Positions 16,748 through 25,240 of a DNA stretch of 64,000 bases are shown piece by piece. The position numbers and the translations under genes were made by a program. Each line of letters opens with the position of its first letter. The stretch's first letter is position 1. Under the pieces are notes generated by a model, which was not told the origin of the DNA, did no database searches, and saw only the letters and a program-made list of their open reading frames with translations. This DNA is from RGIG1681 sp045594425 (GTDB lineage Bacteria; Bacillota; Clostridia; Christensenellales; UBA1242), in NCBI GenBank assembly GCA_045594425.1, contig JAZNYK010000013.1, forward strand, positions 62,001 through 126,000, read 5' to 3'.

Positions 16748-17387
16748 ATTGTTTTAAAAGATATTCAATGTTTTTGATAGACTTTTCAATGTTATGTGGA
16801 TTGAATAAATAGATGTATCCACCAAGGCTTTCAAATGTGTTAAGGTTTGTTTGAAGGTCGTCAACAAACAAAGTTTCTTCTGGAATAATATTAAACCTGT
16901 CTAAAGCATATTCATAAAACTCTCTGTTTGGTTTGCACATATGCACGTCACAAGAAAACACAATATCATGAAAGTTCTTCTTTCCGAGCATTTTTGTGAG
17001 TGCTGTTGCTGCGTCTTTGCCCATGTTTGATAAAATGAAAATTCTGTAACCTTTAGATTTGAGTTTTTGAGCAAATTTAAGCACAGGTTTTAAGATTGTG
17101 TTGTGCTTTTTTTGACATCTTGCTTCTAACATGGTTTTTAAAATTTCTGCGGGTTCACCAAATCTTTCGCTCAATCTTGAGACAAGGTCGGCTTCAGAAA
17201 TAAGCCCAAGGTCGTGTTGATAGGCAATTGAGTTGTTGAAATATTTTTTAAAATAGTCTTGGGAATAAGTGTTTTTAAAGTCACGGGCATATCTTCCTTT
17301 AACGGATTGAGGAAGGTAGTTTTCAAGAGGCTCGTTGTTTAAAACTCTCAAAACATTATTCACGTCAAAAATTACATTTTTTATCAT
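16746..17387 (-). CDS. HAD-superfamily hydrolase, subfamily IA
   Basis: About 213 residues. Motif I is FDVNNVL with the nucleophile Asp8 and Asn in place of the common second Asp, as in YihX-type members. Motif II is ILSNMG, motif III the Lys of KPNREFY, and motif IV VDDLQTN. A sugar-phosphate or nucleotide phosphatase is likely. GAGG sits 5 nt before ATG 17387; the in-frame GTG at 17393 overlaps that site. It follows glk and pgi, so a sugar-phosphate substrate is a reasonable inference. Confidence 0.87.
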   Translation of the reverse strand: MIKNVIFDVNNVLRVLNNEPLENYLPQSVKGRYARDFKNTYSQDYFKKYFNNSIAYQHDLGLISEADLVSRLSERFGEPAEILKTMLEARCQKKHNTILKPVLKFAQKLKSKGYRIFILSNMGKDAATALTKMLGKKNFHDIVFSCDVHMCKPNREFYEYALDRFNIIPEETLFVDDLQTNLNTFESLGGYIYLFNPHNIEKSIKNIEYLLKQ

Positions 17388-17408
17388 TTGCACCTCGAAA
17401 GTTAAGGT

Positions 17409-18668
17409 TTAGTTGTTTTTTAAAAGTTCCTTCATGTGTGTTTTATATTGTTCAACACCAGGTTGGTTGAATGGGTTAACGCCCAAAAGATAACCACTCA
17501 TTCCGCAAGCAAGTTCAAAGAAATAAACCATGTATCCAAAATTGAATTCATTGATTTCGTCAAAAGAAATAATTGCCATTGGCACGCCTGCTTCGGCGTG
17601 TGCTTTAACAGTTCCTTCAAATGCGGCTTTGTTTAAATCAGAAAAGTTCTTGCCGTCTAAAAATTTGATTGGGCTGTCAAGCGCGATGTTTGTTAAGTTG
17701 TTGTCTTTTAATGGAGTTTCAATATCAATAAATGTTTCAGCGATAATTGGGGTTCCTTGTTGAACAAATTGACCAATTGAATGAAGGTCTGTTGAATAGT
17801 TTGCTGGGCAAACAAACAAGCCTTTGCGGTCTTTGCCTTCGCTTTCTGCAAAGAGTTGTTGAAGCCATGCAGCAAACGATGGAAGTTTTGAACTGAAGTT
17901 TGCAAAAAGTTCTACTTTCTTGCCAAGTTTTTTATTAAGCAAATATCTATAGATTGCATACTTGTATGCTGGGTTGTTTTCAATATCGTCAGTGTCAAGT
18001 TCTTTGCAAGCAGCATAGGCACCTTCCATAATTTTTTTGATGTTGATGCCTGCAACAACAAAAGGAAGAAGCCCTACTGAAGATAAAACAGAATATCTGC
18101 CACCCATATAGTCAGGAACAGTGAGAGTTTCAATGCCGTCAACACTAGCACGTGCTCTAAGATATCCTTTTTCTTTGTCAGTGGTGTAAATCATACGTGT
18201 TTTATAGTCTGCTTTATATTTGTTTTTCATAAATCTTTCAACAATATTAAGTGTTGCAAGTGCTTCAACGGTTGTTCCAGATTTTGAAATAATGTTAACA
18301 GTAACGTCCTTGTTTTTGAGATATTCAAGTTTTGCATTAAGGTCTGCATAGTCAAATGTTATGCCTGCAAACAAAACTTCAACTTTACTTTTTTTAAAAA
18401 GCATATCAATGCCTGCTTTGGCACCAAGATAAGAACCACCAATGCCAACAACCAAAAGAGCATCAGAAGTTTTTTCGATATTGCGCGCAAGTTTTTGAAT
18501 TTTTGTAAATTCTTTTTTGTCATAGGTTATTGGCCAGTCAACCCAGGTTGTTCCTGCACTGTGGTCTGGTGAGTGCAAATTCTCGTGGATTTCTCGCACC
18601 TTTTTTTGAAATTCTTTTTGATAAAATTCCTTTTCGTTCAAGGTTGAATAACTTAAATCAAGTTTCAT
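17409..18668 (-). CDS. pgi: Glucose-6-phosphate isomerase
   Basis: About 419 residues. The SIS-fold signatures are present: GIGGSYLGAKA, SKSGTTVEALA, GGRYSVLSSVGLLP and the C-terminal NPFNQPGVEQYK. It interconverts glucose-6-phosphate and fructose-6-phosphate in glycolysis. I chose ATG 18668 (MKLDLSYS) because GGAGG lies just upstream; an ATG at 18680 contains that site. Its neighbour upstream is the ROK glucokinase, so glk-pgi supply the first two steps of glucose use. Confidence 0.95.
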   Translation of the reverse strand: MKLDLSYSTLNEKEFYQKEFQKKVREIHENLHSPDHSAGTTWVDWPITYDKKEFTKIQKLARNIEKTSDALLVVGIGGSYLGAKAGIDMLFKKSKVEVLFAGITFDYADLNAKLEYLKNKDVTVNIISKSGTTVEALATLNIVERFMKNKYKADYKTRMIYTTDKEKGYLRARASVDGIETLTVPDYMGGRYSVLSSVGLLPFVVAGINIKKIMEGAYAACKELDTDDIENNPAYKYAIYRYLLNKKLGKKVELFANFSSKLPSFAAWLQQLFAESEGKDRKGLFVCPANYSTDLHSIGQFVQQGTPIIAETFIDIETPLKDNNLTNIALDSPIKFLDGKNFSDLNKAAFEGTVKAHAEAGVPMAIISFDEINEFNFGYMVYFFELACGMSGYLLGVNPFNQPGVEQYKTHMKELLKNN

Positions 18669-18679
18669 AATATCCTCCA

Positions 18680-19621
18680 TTAATCAAATAAACATTTTCC
18701 GCCAATAATTCCAGCATTGCCAGTGTATTTGGCTGTTACTATTTTTACTTTGTGTCCAACATTTTTTGCATAGATGTGTTCGTTTACATATTTTTCAAGT
18801 GGGGCAATAAGTTTTGTTTTTTGTGCAGATATTGCTCCGCCAACAACAATTAATTCAGGAACAAATATGTTAACAAGATTAACAAGTCCGTCCCCTAAAT
18901 ATTCAATGTATTCTTTAAAAATCTTGTCGGCTGTTTCATCTTCGCCCAAATATTCAAAAACGGTTTTGCCGGTTACCATTGCTGGGGTATAGGTTGTCCA
19001 CATTTTTGATGATGGATTTTTAACCATGGCTTCAGATGTCATTGAAACAAGTGCTTTTGTGCTTGCAATGGCTTCATAACAGCCAACTTCACCGCAAGTG
19101 CATTTTGCACGTTTTTGTGTGATTTTCATGTGGCCGATTTCGCCAGAATAGTTTGCGAACTCCGATAAAATTTTTCCGCCGCAAACAATTCCTCCACCAA
19201 TGCCTGTGCCAATTGTCACCATGATAAAGTTGTCATAACCTTTGCCGGCACCATAAAATTGTTCAGCAAGTGTTGCAACATCGGCATCGTTTGCAATTTT
19301 TATTGGAACATTAATCTTTTTTTCAAGTTCTGCTTTAAGTGGATAATTTCTGAGTTCAAGGTTGCCAGAGAAATTTAAGATGCCTTGTTTTGAATCAATC
19401 AAACCAGGAAGCCCAATGCCAACACCAGCAGACTTTGATATTTTTAAATTAGAAGCCTTTTCAAGTTTTTCTAATAATATAATTATGCTTTCAGCCAAAT
19501 AGTTTGTTCCGCCAGGAACGGTTTTTAAACTTTCTGAAAAAAGCACATTACCTTCTTTGTCAACGATGCCGGCTTTGATAAACGTTCCGCCAACGTCAAC
19601 AGCAAAATAATATTTTTTCAT
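18680..19621 (-). CDS. ROK-family glucokinase
   Basis: About 313 residues. The N-terminal ATP motif is DVGGTFIKAGIV; GTGIGGGIV, GHMKI and the ROK zinc cluster CTCGEVGCYE follow. No N-terminal helix-turn-helix is present, so it is an enzyme, not a NagC-type repressor. Glucose phosphorylation is the best guess, given that pgi follows directly; other hexoses are possible. GAGG precedes ATG 19621, while the in-frame ATG 21 nt upstream would put this site inside the gene. A TGTGATAAT extended -10 lies upstream. Confidence 0.9.
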   Translation of the reverse strand: MKKYYFAVDVGGTFIKAGIVDKEGNVLFSESLKTVPGGTNYLAESIIILLEKLEKASNLKISKSAGVGIGLPGLIDSKQGILNFSGNLELRNYPLKAELEKKINVPIKIANDADVATLAEQFYGAGKGYDNFIMVTIGTGIGGGIVCGGKILSEFANYSGEIGHMKITQKRAKCTCGEVGCYEAIASTKALVSMTSEAMVKNPSSKMWTTYTPAMVTGKTVFEYLGEDETADKIFKEYIEYLGDGLVNLVNIFVPELIVVGGAISAQKTKLIAPLEKYVNEHIYAKNVGHKVKIVTAKYTGNAGIIGGKCLFD

Positions 19622-19683
19622 TGTTATTTCCTCTATTAACATATTATCACAAAATGAAAAAAAAGGAAAATTATTTAAGGCAC

Positions 19684-19714
19684 TAAAAAAGAACTAGCGA
19701 TTTGCTAGTTCTTT
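19684..19714 (-). terminator. Intrinsic terminator overlapping the LysR stop codon
   Basis: AAAGAACTAGC and GCTAGTTCTTTT; on the minus strand it ends in a run of six T. The TAG stop lies inside the stem. Confidence 0.8.
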
Positions 19715-20589
19715 GATGTTAAAAATTCAATAAACTTCTTTGGAGCGTATGCAAGAGTGTCTGTTACATATCCACAGTAAACATCAAGTTTTGGAAGTGT
19801 GAATGTTAAGTTGAGTTTTTTGAGTGAACCATTTTCAACTTCGTGGGCGATGTAATCTTCTTGAGTGTAGCCAACGCCGTTGCCTTCTCTAACAAGTTTA
19901 AGCATTGATTCGGTTGTCCAAGCCTCAATAACAGGATTGATTTTGATACTTTGGGTTGCATTTTTTAAAAGTTTGATTTCTTCAGCATTTTGTGAAGAAA
20001 TGATAAGTGGCAAATTGTTGATTGCATCAAAGCCAACTGGCTTGTCTGTGTAATATTTGTCTGTTGTAAAGAAACAGTGTGAGTATGACTTTAAATATTT
20101 GATTTCAGTTTTCTTTTCTGATGGGATTGGTTGGCTGTCAATCACAATGTCAAGGTTTTGTGTTTGAAGCATTGCAACAAGGTCAGGGATTGGTTTGCTA
20201 ACAATTTCAATTTTGATGTTTGGATGTTTTTGTCTGAATTCTGTAATAACATCTGACAAGAACAACACAGCAAGATATGAAGGGATTCCAATTTTAACCA
20301 CACCAGTTTTTAAACCAGCCATATCTGAAATTGTGAGTTCACCTTTCCAAATTGAGTTAAATGCACTCGAAATATATTTATACAAAATATCGGCTTCGTT
20401 TGTTGCACTCATTCCATTTGCTTTTTTGTAAAAAAGTTGAATTCCAAGTTGCTTTTCAAGTTCTTTAATATTGTGGCTAACAGCAGGTTGCGAAATATAA
20501 AGCAAGTCGGCTGCTCTTGAAATATTTTGTGTTTCATAAACCACCAAGAAACTTTTGTATAAATTGTAGTTAATGTTTGAAAATTGCAT
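19705..20589 (-). CDS. LysR-family transcriptional regulator
   Basis: About 294 residues. The N-terminal winged helix-turn-helix is clear (YETQNISRAADLLYISQPAVSHNIKELE), followed by a substrate-binding domain of type LysR_substrate (KIGIPSYLAVLFLSDVI onward). ATG 20589 has GGAGAAATAATC upstream; longer in-frame starts precede the promoter. Unlike most LysR genes it has no divergent partner: the neighbours on both sides are on the same strand and behind terminators. Regulated genes and inducer are unknown. Confidence 0.92.
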   Translation of the reverse strand: MQFSNINYNLYKSFLVVYETQNISRAADLLYISQPAVSHNIKELEKQLGIQLFYKKANGMSATNEADILYKYISSAFNSIWKGELTISDMAGLKTGVVKIGIPSYLAVLFLSDVITEFRQKHPNIKIEIVSKPIPDLVAMLQTQNLDIVIDSQPIPSEKKTEIKYLKSYSHCFFTTDKYYTDKPVGFDAINNLPLIISSQNAEEIKLLKNATQSIKINPVIEAWTTESMLKLVREGNGVGYTQEDYIAHEVENGSLKKLNLTFTLPKLDVYCGYVTDTLAYAPKKFIEFLTSKN

Positions 20590-20619
20590 GATTATTTCTC
20601 CATAAGCGTAAACAGGCAT

Positions 20620-20648
20620 ATTATAAATTAAAATAATCATAAAGTCAA
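20620..20648 (-). promoter_or_regulatory. Promoter of the LysR gene
   Basis: Minus strand: TTGACT, 17-nt spacer, TATAAT, with the expected start near 20613. Confidence 0.7.
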
Positions 20649-20678
20649 TAGGTATAAACAAAATTTATTTTAATAAAG

Positions 20679-20690
20679 TGACACGTGTCA
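20679..20690. promoter_or_regulatory. Perfect 12-bp palindrome, candidate LysR operator
   Basis: TGACACGTGTCA, centred about 70 bp upstream of the predicted LysR start point. LysR proteins usually bind a T-N11-A dyad near -65 of a promoter, so autoregulation is a fair inference. Confidence 0.45.
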
Positions 20691-20717
20691 AATTTTGTAA
20701 ATTTAAGTGTTTGCAAA

Positions 20718-20748
20718 TAAAAAACAGCACGGGATTGTGCTGTTTTGT
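20718..20748 (-). terminator. Intrinsic terminator after folD
   Basis: AAAACAGCAC and GTGCTGTTTT with a T-rich tail on the minus strand. Confidence 0.85.
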
Positions 20749-20796
20749 TTTATTTTTTTATAATTATTTAATATTTTTCTGATATTTTTGCGGTTT

Positions 20797-21627
20797 TTAT
20801 TTATTTTCAAGGTCGTCAATGGCTTCTGCTGTTTGGCTCATAAGTGAAGCAATTGTCATTGGACCAACCCCACCAGGAACTGGTGTGTAATAAGATGCTT
20901 TTTCATAAGCAAGGTGGTCAACATCACCAACATTGCCTTCATTGTATCCAGCATCAACAATAATTTGACCTTCAGCAAACCAATCGGCTTTAACAAATTC
21001 AGCCTTTCCAATGGCAACAATAACAATCTTAAAGTTTTTAATCATGTCTGCAAGGTTTCTTGTTCTTGAGTGTGCAACAGTAACAGTTGCACCAGCCTTC
21101 ATGAGCATAACTGAAAGGGGAAGTCCAACAATTTGGCTTTTGCCAATCATCAAAACTTCTTCGCCAACAAGGTTGATGTTGTATTTTTCAAAAAGTTTCA
21201 TAATTCCAAGTGCGGTTGCTGGAGCAAACTTTTGTCTGCTTTGAGCAATAAGCCCAAAACTTTCAGCGGAAAGCCCATCAACGTCTTTGCTTGAAGGGAT
21301 GAGGTTGAAACACTTTTGTTCATCAATGTGTTTTGGAAGTGGGTGTTGAATCATAATTCCTGCAAAGTCATCACTTTCTGCAAGTTCTTTAACTTTGCCT
21401 TCAACTTCTTCTTGAGTAGCGTCATTTTCAAAATGAAAAACTTCACAAGCAATGCCAATGTATTCACTTTTTTTCTTTTTCATATTGCAGTAAACTGCTG
21501 AACCATAATCATCTCCAACAGACACAATTGCAAGTTTTTTGCTTGTTGGTTTTGCTTCAAATTTTGCTTTAAGAGCCTCAATTATTTCTTTTGAGGTTTC
21601 TTTTCCATCTAAAATAATATTTTCCAT
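20797..21627 (-). CDS. folD: Bifunctional methylene-THF dehydrogenase/methenyl-THF cyclohydrolase
   Basis: 276 residues. The catalytic Tyr-Lys region is YCNMKKKKSEYIGI, then MIQHPLPKHI, the KDVDGLSAESFG folate loop, the NADP loop GKSQIVGLPL and the C-terminal PVPGGVGPMT. It interconverts 5,10-methylene- and 10-formyl-tetrahydrofolate. The gene starts 2 nt after the ThyX stop, and its Shine-Dalgarno sequence overlaps that stop, so the two are coupled: FolD makes the methylene-THF that ThyX uses. Confidence 0.96.
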   Translation of the reverse strand: MENIILDGKETSKEIIEALKAKFEAKPTSKKLAIVSVGDDYGSAVYCNMKKKKSEYIGIACEVFHFENDATQEEVEGKVKELAESDDFAGIMIQHPLPKHIDEQKCFNLIPSSKDVDGLSAESFGLIAQSRQKFAPATALGIMKLFEKYNINLVGEEVLMIGKSQIVGLPLSVMLMKAGATVTVAHSRTRNLADMIKNFKIVIVAIGKAEFVKADWFAEGQIIVDAGYNEGNVGDVDHLAYEKASYYTPVPGGVGPMTIASLMSQTAEAIDDLENK

Positions 21628-21629
21628 TA

Positions 21630-22970
21630 TTACTCCAAATTATCAAATTTGTTTTTCATTTCAACTTGCTTTCCACAGCAAAGTCTGCCTTCAGGGCAAA
21701 CGCCATAGGTGTAGCAACTTGGTCCAAATGTTGCAAACATTTTTGGGTCAACTTTTTTAAGTTGAGCAAGCATGCTTGTTGCAAGGTTTCTGATTTCCCA
21801 TTGAGCACGGGTGCAGGTGCGCAAGTTGCAGAAATGCAAAAGTTCACGAGCATTTAGCGTTGAAACAAAATCAATTGCTGTTGCATGAGGTGTTGCATAA
21901 ATCAAAAGGTATGGGTTAACTTTTGCCTCAACAAGTTTGTTGAAAACTTTTCGGTTGTCTTTGATGCATTTTTCGAAGTCAGCCTTAAGTTCTGGATTTG
22001 AAGAAATTGATTCTGGCATAACAAATTTGTTAATGTTTGCCATTTTCACAATTGGTTGTGTTGAAAGCGCTTGCATACGATGACGTGTGTAGTGTTTTAA
22101 TATGATGAGTGCAAAGTTATCAACTTTGAATGTATAGTTAAAGTGTTCAAGCATTTTTGCGAGTTTGTCATCAGAAAGTGCAAGTTTGTAGTCAAATGCA
22201 TTATAACCACAGGTTTTTGCAAACTCATCAAGAGTTTCAGCACCATGTTCGCTGTGGCTTAAAAGTTTTGCTGTGTGTGAAACATATTCAATCTTTTTGC
22301 AAGGTGATGGTGTGATATCAAGCACAGCCCCAAGGTCTGATGAATAGTTCTTTTCATTTTGTTCAATAAGACCTGGATATCTTTGGTCAAATTGCTCTTT
22401 AAGTTGCAAACCAAGTTTATAAACTTCTTCATAGTGTTTGCCTCTGCCATAAATCATGGTGCAGATAACATGAATAAGTTCACGAGCGTTGCAGGTCATG
22501 TAAATATTGGTTTTTAAACCGTATGGCAAAATAAATCTTGCATCTTCAACTGGAACGCCTGCTGCAACAAACTTGTCATAAATTTTGAACATTTTTCTGT
22601 AATGAGTTTTCAAAAGGCTTTGTTGTTCAGCCGAAAAACTTTCTGGAAGGTTAAATCCAGCAGATGAAAAGTTAACATATCTGCCACTTTTGATTGTGTA
22701 AGACGCAACTCTAAACTCAATTAAATATTGTTCGATAAAAATGCTGACATTGTTAAATGCAATATTAAAATTGTGATGTTCAAGAACAGTTTTGTGTCCT
22801 GAAGCGACAACCTTTGAAACAAGGTTAAGGTTTTTTTGCTTGTCGGTTGCTTTTTTGTAAAGTTCAACGGCTGTTCCTGGTCTGGTTGAAATTCTTCCAC
22901 CACAAGAAACAATGCGTTCACCATTTTTTGTTTCGCTTAAAATAAAAGCGCCAGATTCATTATATTTCAT
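21630..22970 (-). CDS. Flavin-dependent thymidylate synthase-like protein with two ThyX domains
   Basis: 446 residues, about twice the single-domain ThyX length. The N-terminal half keeps LEHHNFN and the second part of the substrate motif (S95-G-R97-Y98) but has EFR at 85-87 instead of RHR. The C-terminal half keeps RHR (296-298) but lacks SxRY, and it keeps NARELLHFCNLRTCTRAQWEIR, the dUMP-binding Arg helix. In tetrameric ThyX the active site is built from several subunits, so here the halves seem to complement each other. A four-Cys tail (418-432) is extra. It uses FAD, methylene-THF and dUMP to make dTMP. AAGGAG precedes the ATG. Confidence 0.85.
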   Translation of the reverse strand: MKYNESGAFILSETKNGERIVSCGGRISTRPGTAVELYKKATDKQKNLNLVSKVVASGHKTVLEHHNFNIAFNNVSIFIEQYLIEFRVASYTIKSGRYVNFSSAGFNLPESFSAEQQSLLKTHYRKMFKIYDKFVAAGVPVEDARFILPYGLKTNIYMTCNARELIHVICTMIYGRGKHYEEVYKLGLQLKEQFDQRYPGLIEQNEKNYSSDLGAVLDITPSPCKKIEYVSHTAKLLSHSEHGAETLDEFAKTCGYNAFDYKLALSDDKLAKMLEHFNYTFKVDNFALIILKHYTRHRMQALSTQPIVKMANINKFVMPESISSNPELKADFEKCIKDNRKVFNKLVEAKVNPYLLIYATPHATAIDFVSTLNARELLHFCNLRTCTRAQWEIRNLATSMLAQLKKVDPKMFATFGPSCYTYGVCPEGRLCCGKQVEMKNKFDNLE

Positions 22971-22999
22971 TTGTGTGCTCCTTAATTGTTACTAATAAT

Positions 23000-23029
23000 A
23001 TTGTAATAAACAAGGGGTTATTTAGTCAA
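23000..23029 (-). promoter_or_regulatory. Promoter of thyX-folD
   Basis: Minus strand: TTGACT, 18-nt spacer, TACAAT, about 29 nt before the start codon. Confidence 0.6.
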
Positions 23030-23061
23030 TTTGAAATATATGTCAAAATGAATAAAAACAA

Positions 23062-23096
23062 ACAAAAAGACTAACAATTTTTAATGCTAGTCTTGT
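23062..23096 (-). terminator. Intrinsic terminator after the ABC-F gene
   Basis: AAGACTA and TAGTCTT around a 14-nt loop, ending in TTTTTGTTTG on the minus strand; it overlaps the stop codon. Confidence 0.65.
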
Positions 23097-25084
23097 TTTT
23101 GTTCTTCATTTTTTTCAAGCAAACTGCAAATGAGTGAAAGTCTGTCAGATGCTGTCATCCAGTCGTCAGCAAATTTATCTATCATGCTTTGAGTTCGCTC
23201 CATTTCTGCTTGAATTTCCATAAGTTTAACAAAGTCAGTTGCAATTTCTGGGTCAACAAAGTCGTGGTTTAATTGTTTTAATTTATCTTCAGCCTCTGCA
23301 CTTTTTTGTTCTAGTTTTTTAACTTGATTTTCTGTTTTTGTCTTCTCTTTTCGAAGCGCATATGCAGAAAGTGAAAGAAGTGGGTCATCTTCTTTTGGGT
23401 CATCGTAATCTATTGGATATTCAATTTTTTCAGGCTTTGGCTTTTTTTCTAGTTTTTTTGTAACTTCTTCAACTATTTTTGTGTTTGGATGAACAAGTTC
23501 GTTGTATGTTCCTTCAAAAAGCCTTGGTTCGGTGCTGTCAAACACCAAAAGTTTATTTGCAATTTTGTTTACAAAATATCTATCATGAGAAACAAAAATA
23601 ACAGTTCCTTTATAGGCTTTTAGCAAACTTTCAAGTGTTTCTTTGCTAGTAATATCCATGTGGTTGGTTGGCTCGTCCAAAATCAAAACGTTTGGTTTTC
23701 GTTCAAAAATTTTGCAAAGTTCAAGTCTAACCAGTTCACCGCCCGATAGTTCAGAAAGTTTTTTGTTTACATCGCCACCAGAAAACAAAAATGCTCCAAG
23801 TGACGAGCGAACTTCTCGGTCGTTGAGTTTTGGGAAGTTTTCATAAAAATCTTGGTATATTGTTTTGTGACTGTCAGACTTTGATGCAAGTTGTTCAAAG
23901 TATGCAAATTCAACATTATATCCAAACTTGAAATGTCCAGAAAGGGCTGGGAGTTTGTCGGTTATTGTGTTTAAAAAGGTGGATTTTCCCAAACCATTTC
24001 CACCAATAATGCCAAGCCTGTCGCCACGCATAACTTTTAAATTTATGGTTGAAAGAGGAGAGTCTTTAATGTAACCAATTTTAAGATTTACGCAATTCAA
24101 AACCTCGCTTCCGCTTTCAATATTTGGTTTGATTCCTGCATGAAATGCTTTGTTATCAGTTTTTTGAGGTGGTGGAATAATATCCATCTTTTCAAGCATC
24201 TTCACTCTTGACTGAACAGCCGATGCTTTTGTTGCTTTATATCTAAATCTTTCAATAAATGCGTTGATGTCGGCAATTTCACGTTGTTGCGCTTCATACA
24301 TTTTTAATTGGTGTTCATAATTTTCGTCTTTGGTTTGCAAAAATTTTGAATAGTTGCCAACATAACGTTTAAGTTTTTTATATTCAATTTCATAAACAAC
24401 ATTAATAGTGTTATCCAAAAATGCACGGTCGTGAGAAACTATGATGACGGCTTTTTTGTATGATGAAATATAATTTTCAAGCCAGTTAACAGCCTTGATG
24501 TCTAGGTGGTTGGTTGGCTCGTCCAAAAGCAAAAGGTCTGGTTTAGAAAGAATAAGTTTTATAAATGCAATCTTTGTTTTTTGTCCGCCAGAAAATTCAC
24601 AGAGTTTCTTTTGTTTATCACTTTCCAAAAAGCCAAAAGACGCAAGAACTGATGAAAGTTCGCTTTTGTATGAGTATCCGTCTAGCCTTTCAAACTCGTC
24701 ATGCAATTTTGAAAACTGGCTAACAAGTTTGTCGGTGTAATCTGTTTCTAGTTTTTGTTGAAGTTCAGCAAGTTTGTTCTCGATGTCAATAACATTTTGA
24801 TAGCACTTTAAAAGTTCATCAAAAAGCGAGATGTTTTCATTATCAAAAGTCATCTGCTTCAATGTTCCAATAGAAGGGCTTCCAATTTTAACAAAAACGG
24901 GTGGGGCATTATCTGGTTGATGAAGTTCAATTTCGCCAGTTAGCATTTTTAAAAGGGTTGATTTTCCGCTTCCATTTCTGCCAATGATTGCAATTTTTTC
25001 ACCGGTGTTCACTTCAAATGAAAAATTTTCTAATAAATCATCGCCATTATATCCAAAACTCGCATTATTAATTTTTATTTGCAT
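23087..25084 (-). CDS. ABC-F family ATPase
   Basis: 665 residues with two ABC ATPase domains and no transmembrane segments. First domain: GRNGSGKST, FSGGQ and LLLDEPTNHLD. Second domain: GGNGLGKST, LSGGE and LILDEPTNHMD. The linker between them is helical, as in translation-acting ABC-F proteins, and a C-terminal coiled coil (about 560-660) resembles Uup/EttA-type tails. These proteins bind the ribosomal E site and affect elongation or protect against antibiotics; which of these applies cannot be told. AAGGAAC precedes the ATG. Confidence 0.92.
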   Translation of the reverse strand: MQIKINNASFGYNGDDLLENFSFEVNTGEKIAIIGRNGSGKSTLLKMLTGEIELHQPDNAPPVFVKIGSPSIGTLKQMTFDNENISLFDELLKCYQNVIDIENKLAELQQKLETDYTDKLVSQFSKLHDEFERLDGYSYKSELSSVLASFGFLESDKQKKLCEFSGGQKTKIAFIKLILSKPDLLLLDEPTNHLDIKAVNWLENYISSYKKAVIIVSHDRAFLDNTINVVYEIEYKKLKRYVGNYSKFLQTKDENYEHQLKMYEAQQREIADINAFIERFRYKATKASAVQSRVKMLEKMDIIPPPQKTDNKAFHAGIKPNIESGSEVLNCVNLKIGYIKDSPLSTINLKVMRGDRLGIIGGNGLGKSTFLNTITDKLPALSGHFKFGYNVEFAYFEQLASKSDSHKTIYQDFYENFPKLNDREVRSSLGAFLFSGGDVNKKLSELSGGELVRLELCKIFERKPNVLILDEPTNHMDITSKETLESLLKAYKGTVIFVSHDRYFVNKIANKLLVFDSTEPRLFEGTYNELVHPNTKIVEEVTKKLEKKPKPEKIEYPIDYDDPKEDDPLLSLSAYALRKEKTKTENQVKKLEQKSAEAEDKLKQLNHDFVDPEIATDFVKLMEIQAEMERTQSMIDKFADDWMTASDRLSLICSLLEKNEEQKQD

Positions 25085-25113
25085 AAGTGTTCCTTAAATG
25101 ATTTTCTTTTAAC

Positions 25114-25142
25114 ATTTTAATTCAAAAATCACTTTTGTGCAA
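25114..25142 (-). promoter_or_regulatory. Promoter of the ABC-F gene
   Basis: Minus strand: TTGCAC, 17-nt spacer, TAAAAT. Confidence 0.5.
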
Positions 25143-25180
25143 CACATTAAAACAAAATAAACATTGATGTCCATTATTGT

Positions 25181-25209
25181 TTGTTAAAAGATTTTATTTG
25201 TGCTATATT
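25181..25209 (+). promoter_or_regulatory. Promoter of the SLC13/ArsB-type permease
   Basis: TTGTTA, 17-nt spacer ending in TGC, TATATT (extended -10). Confidence 0.6.
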
Positions 25210-25240
25210 TTGAATATAAAACTTTAGGTTAGGTGAAAAT

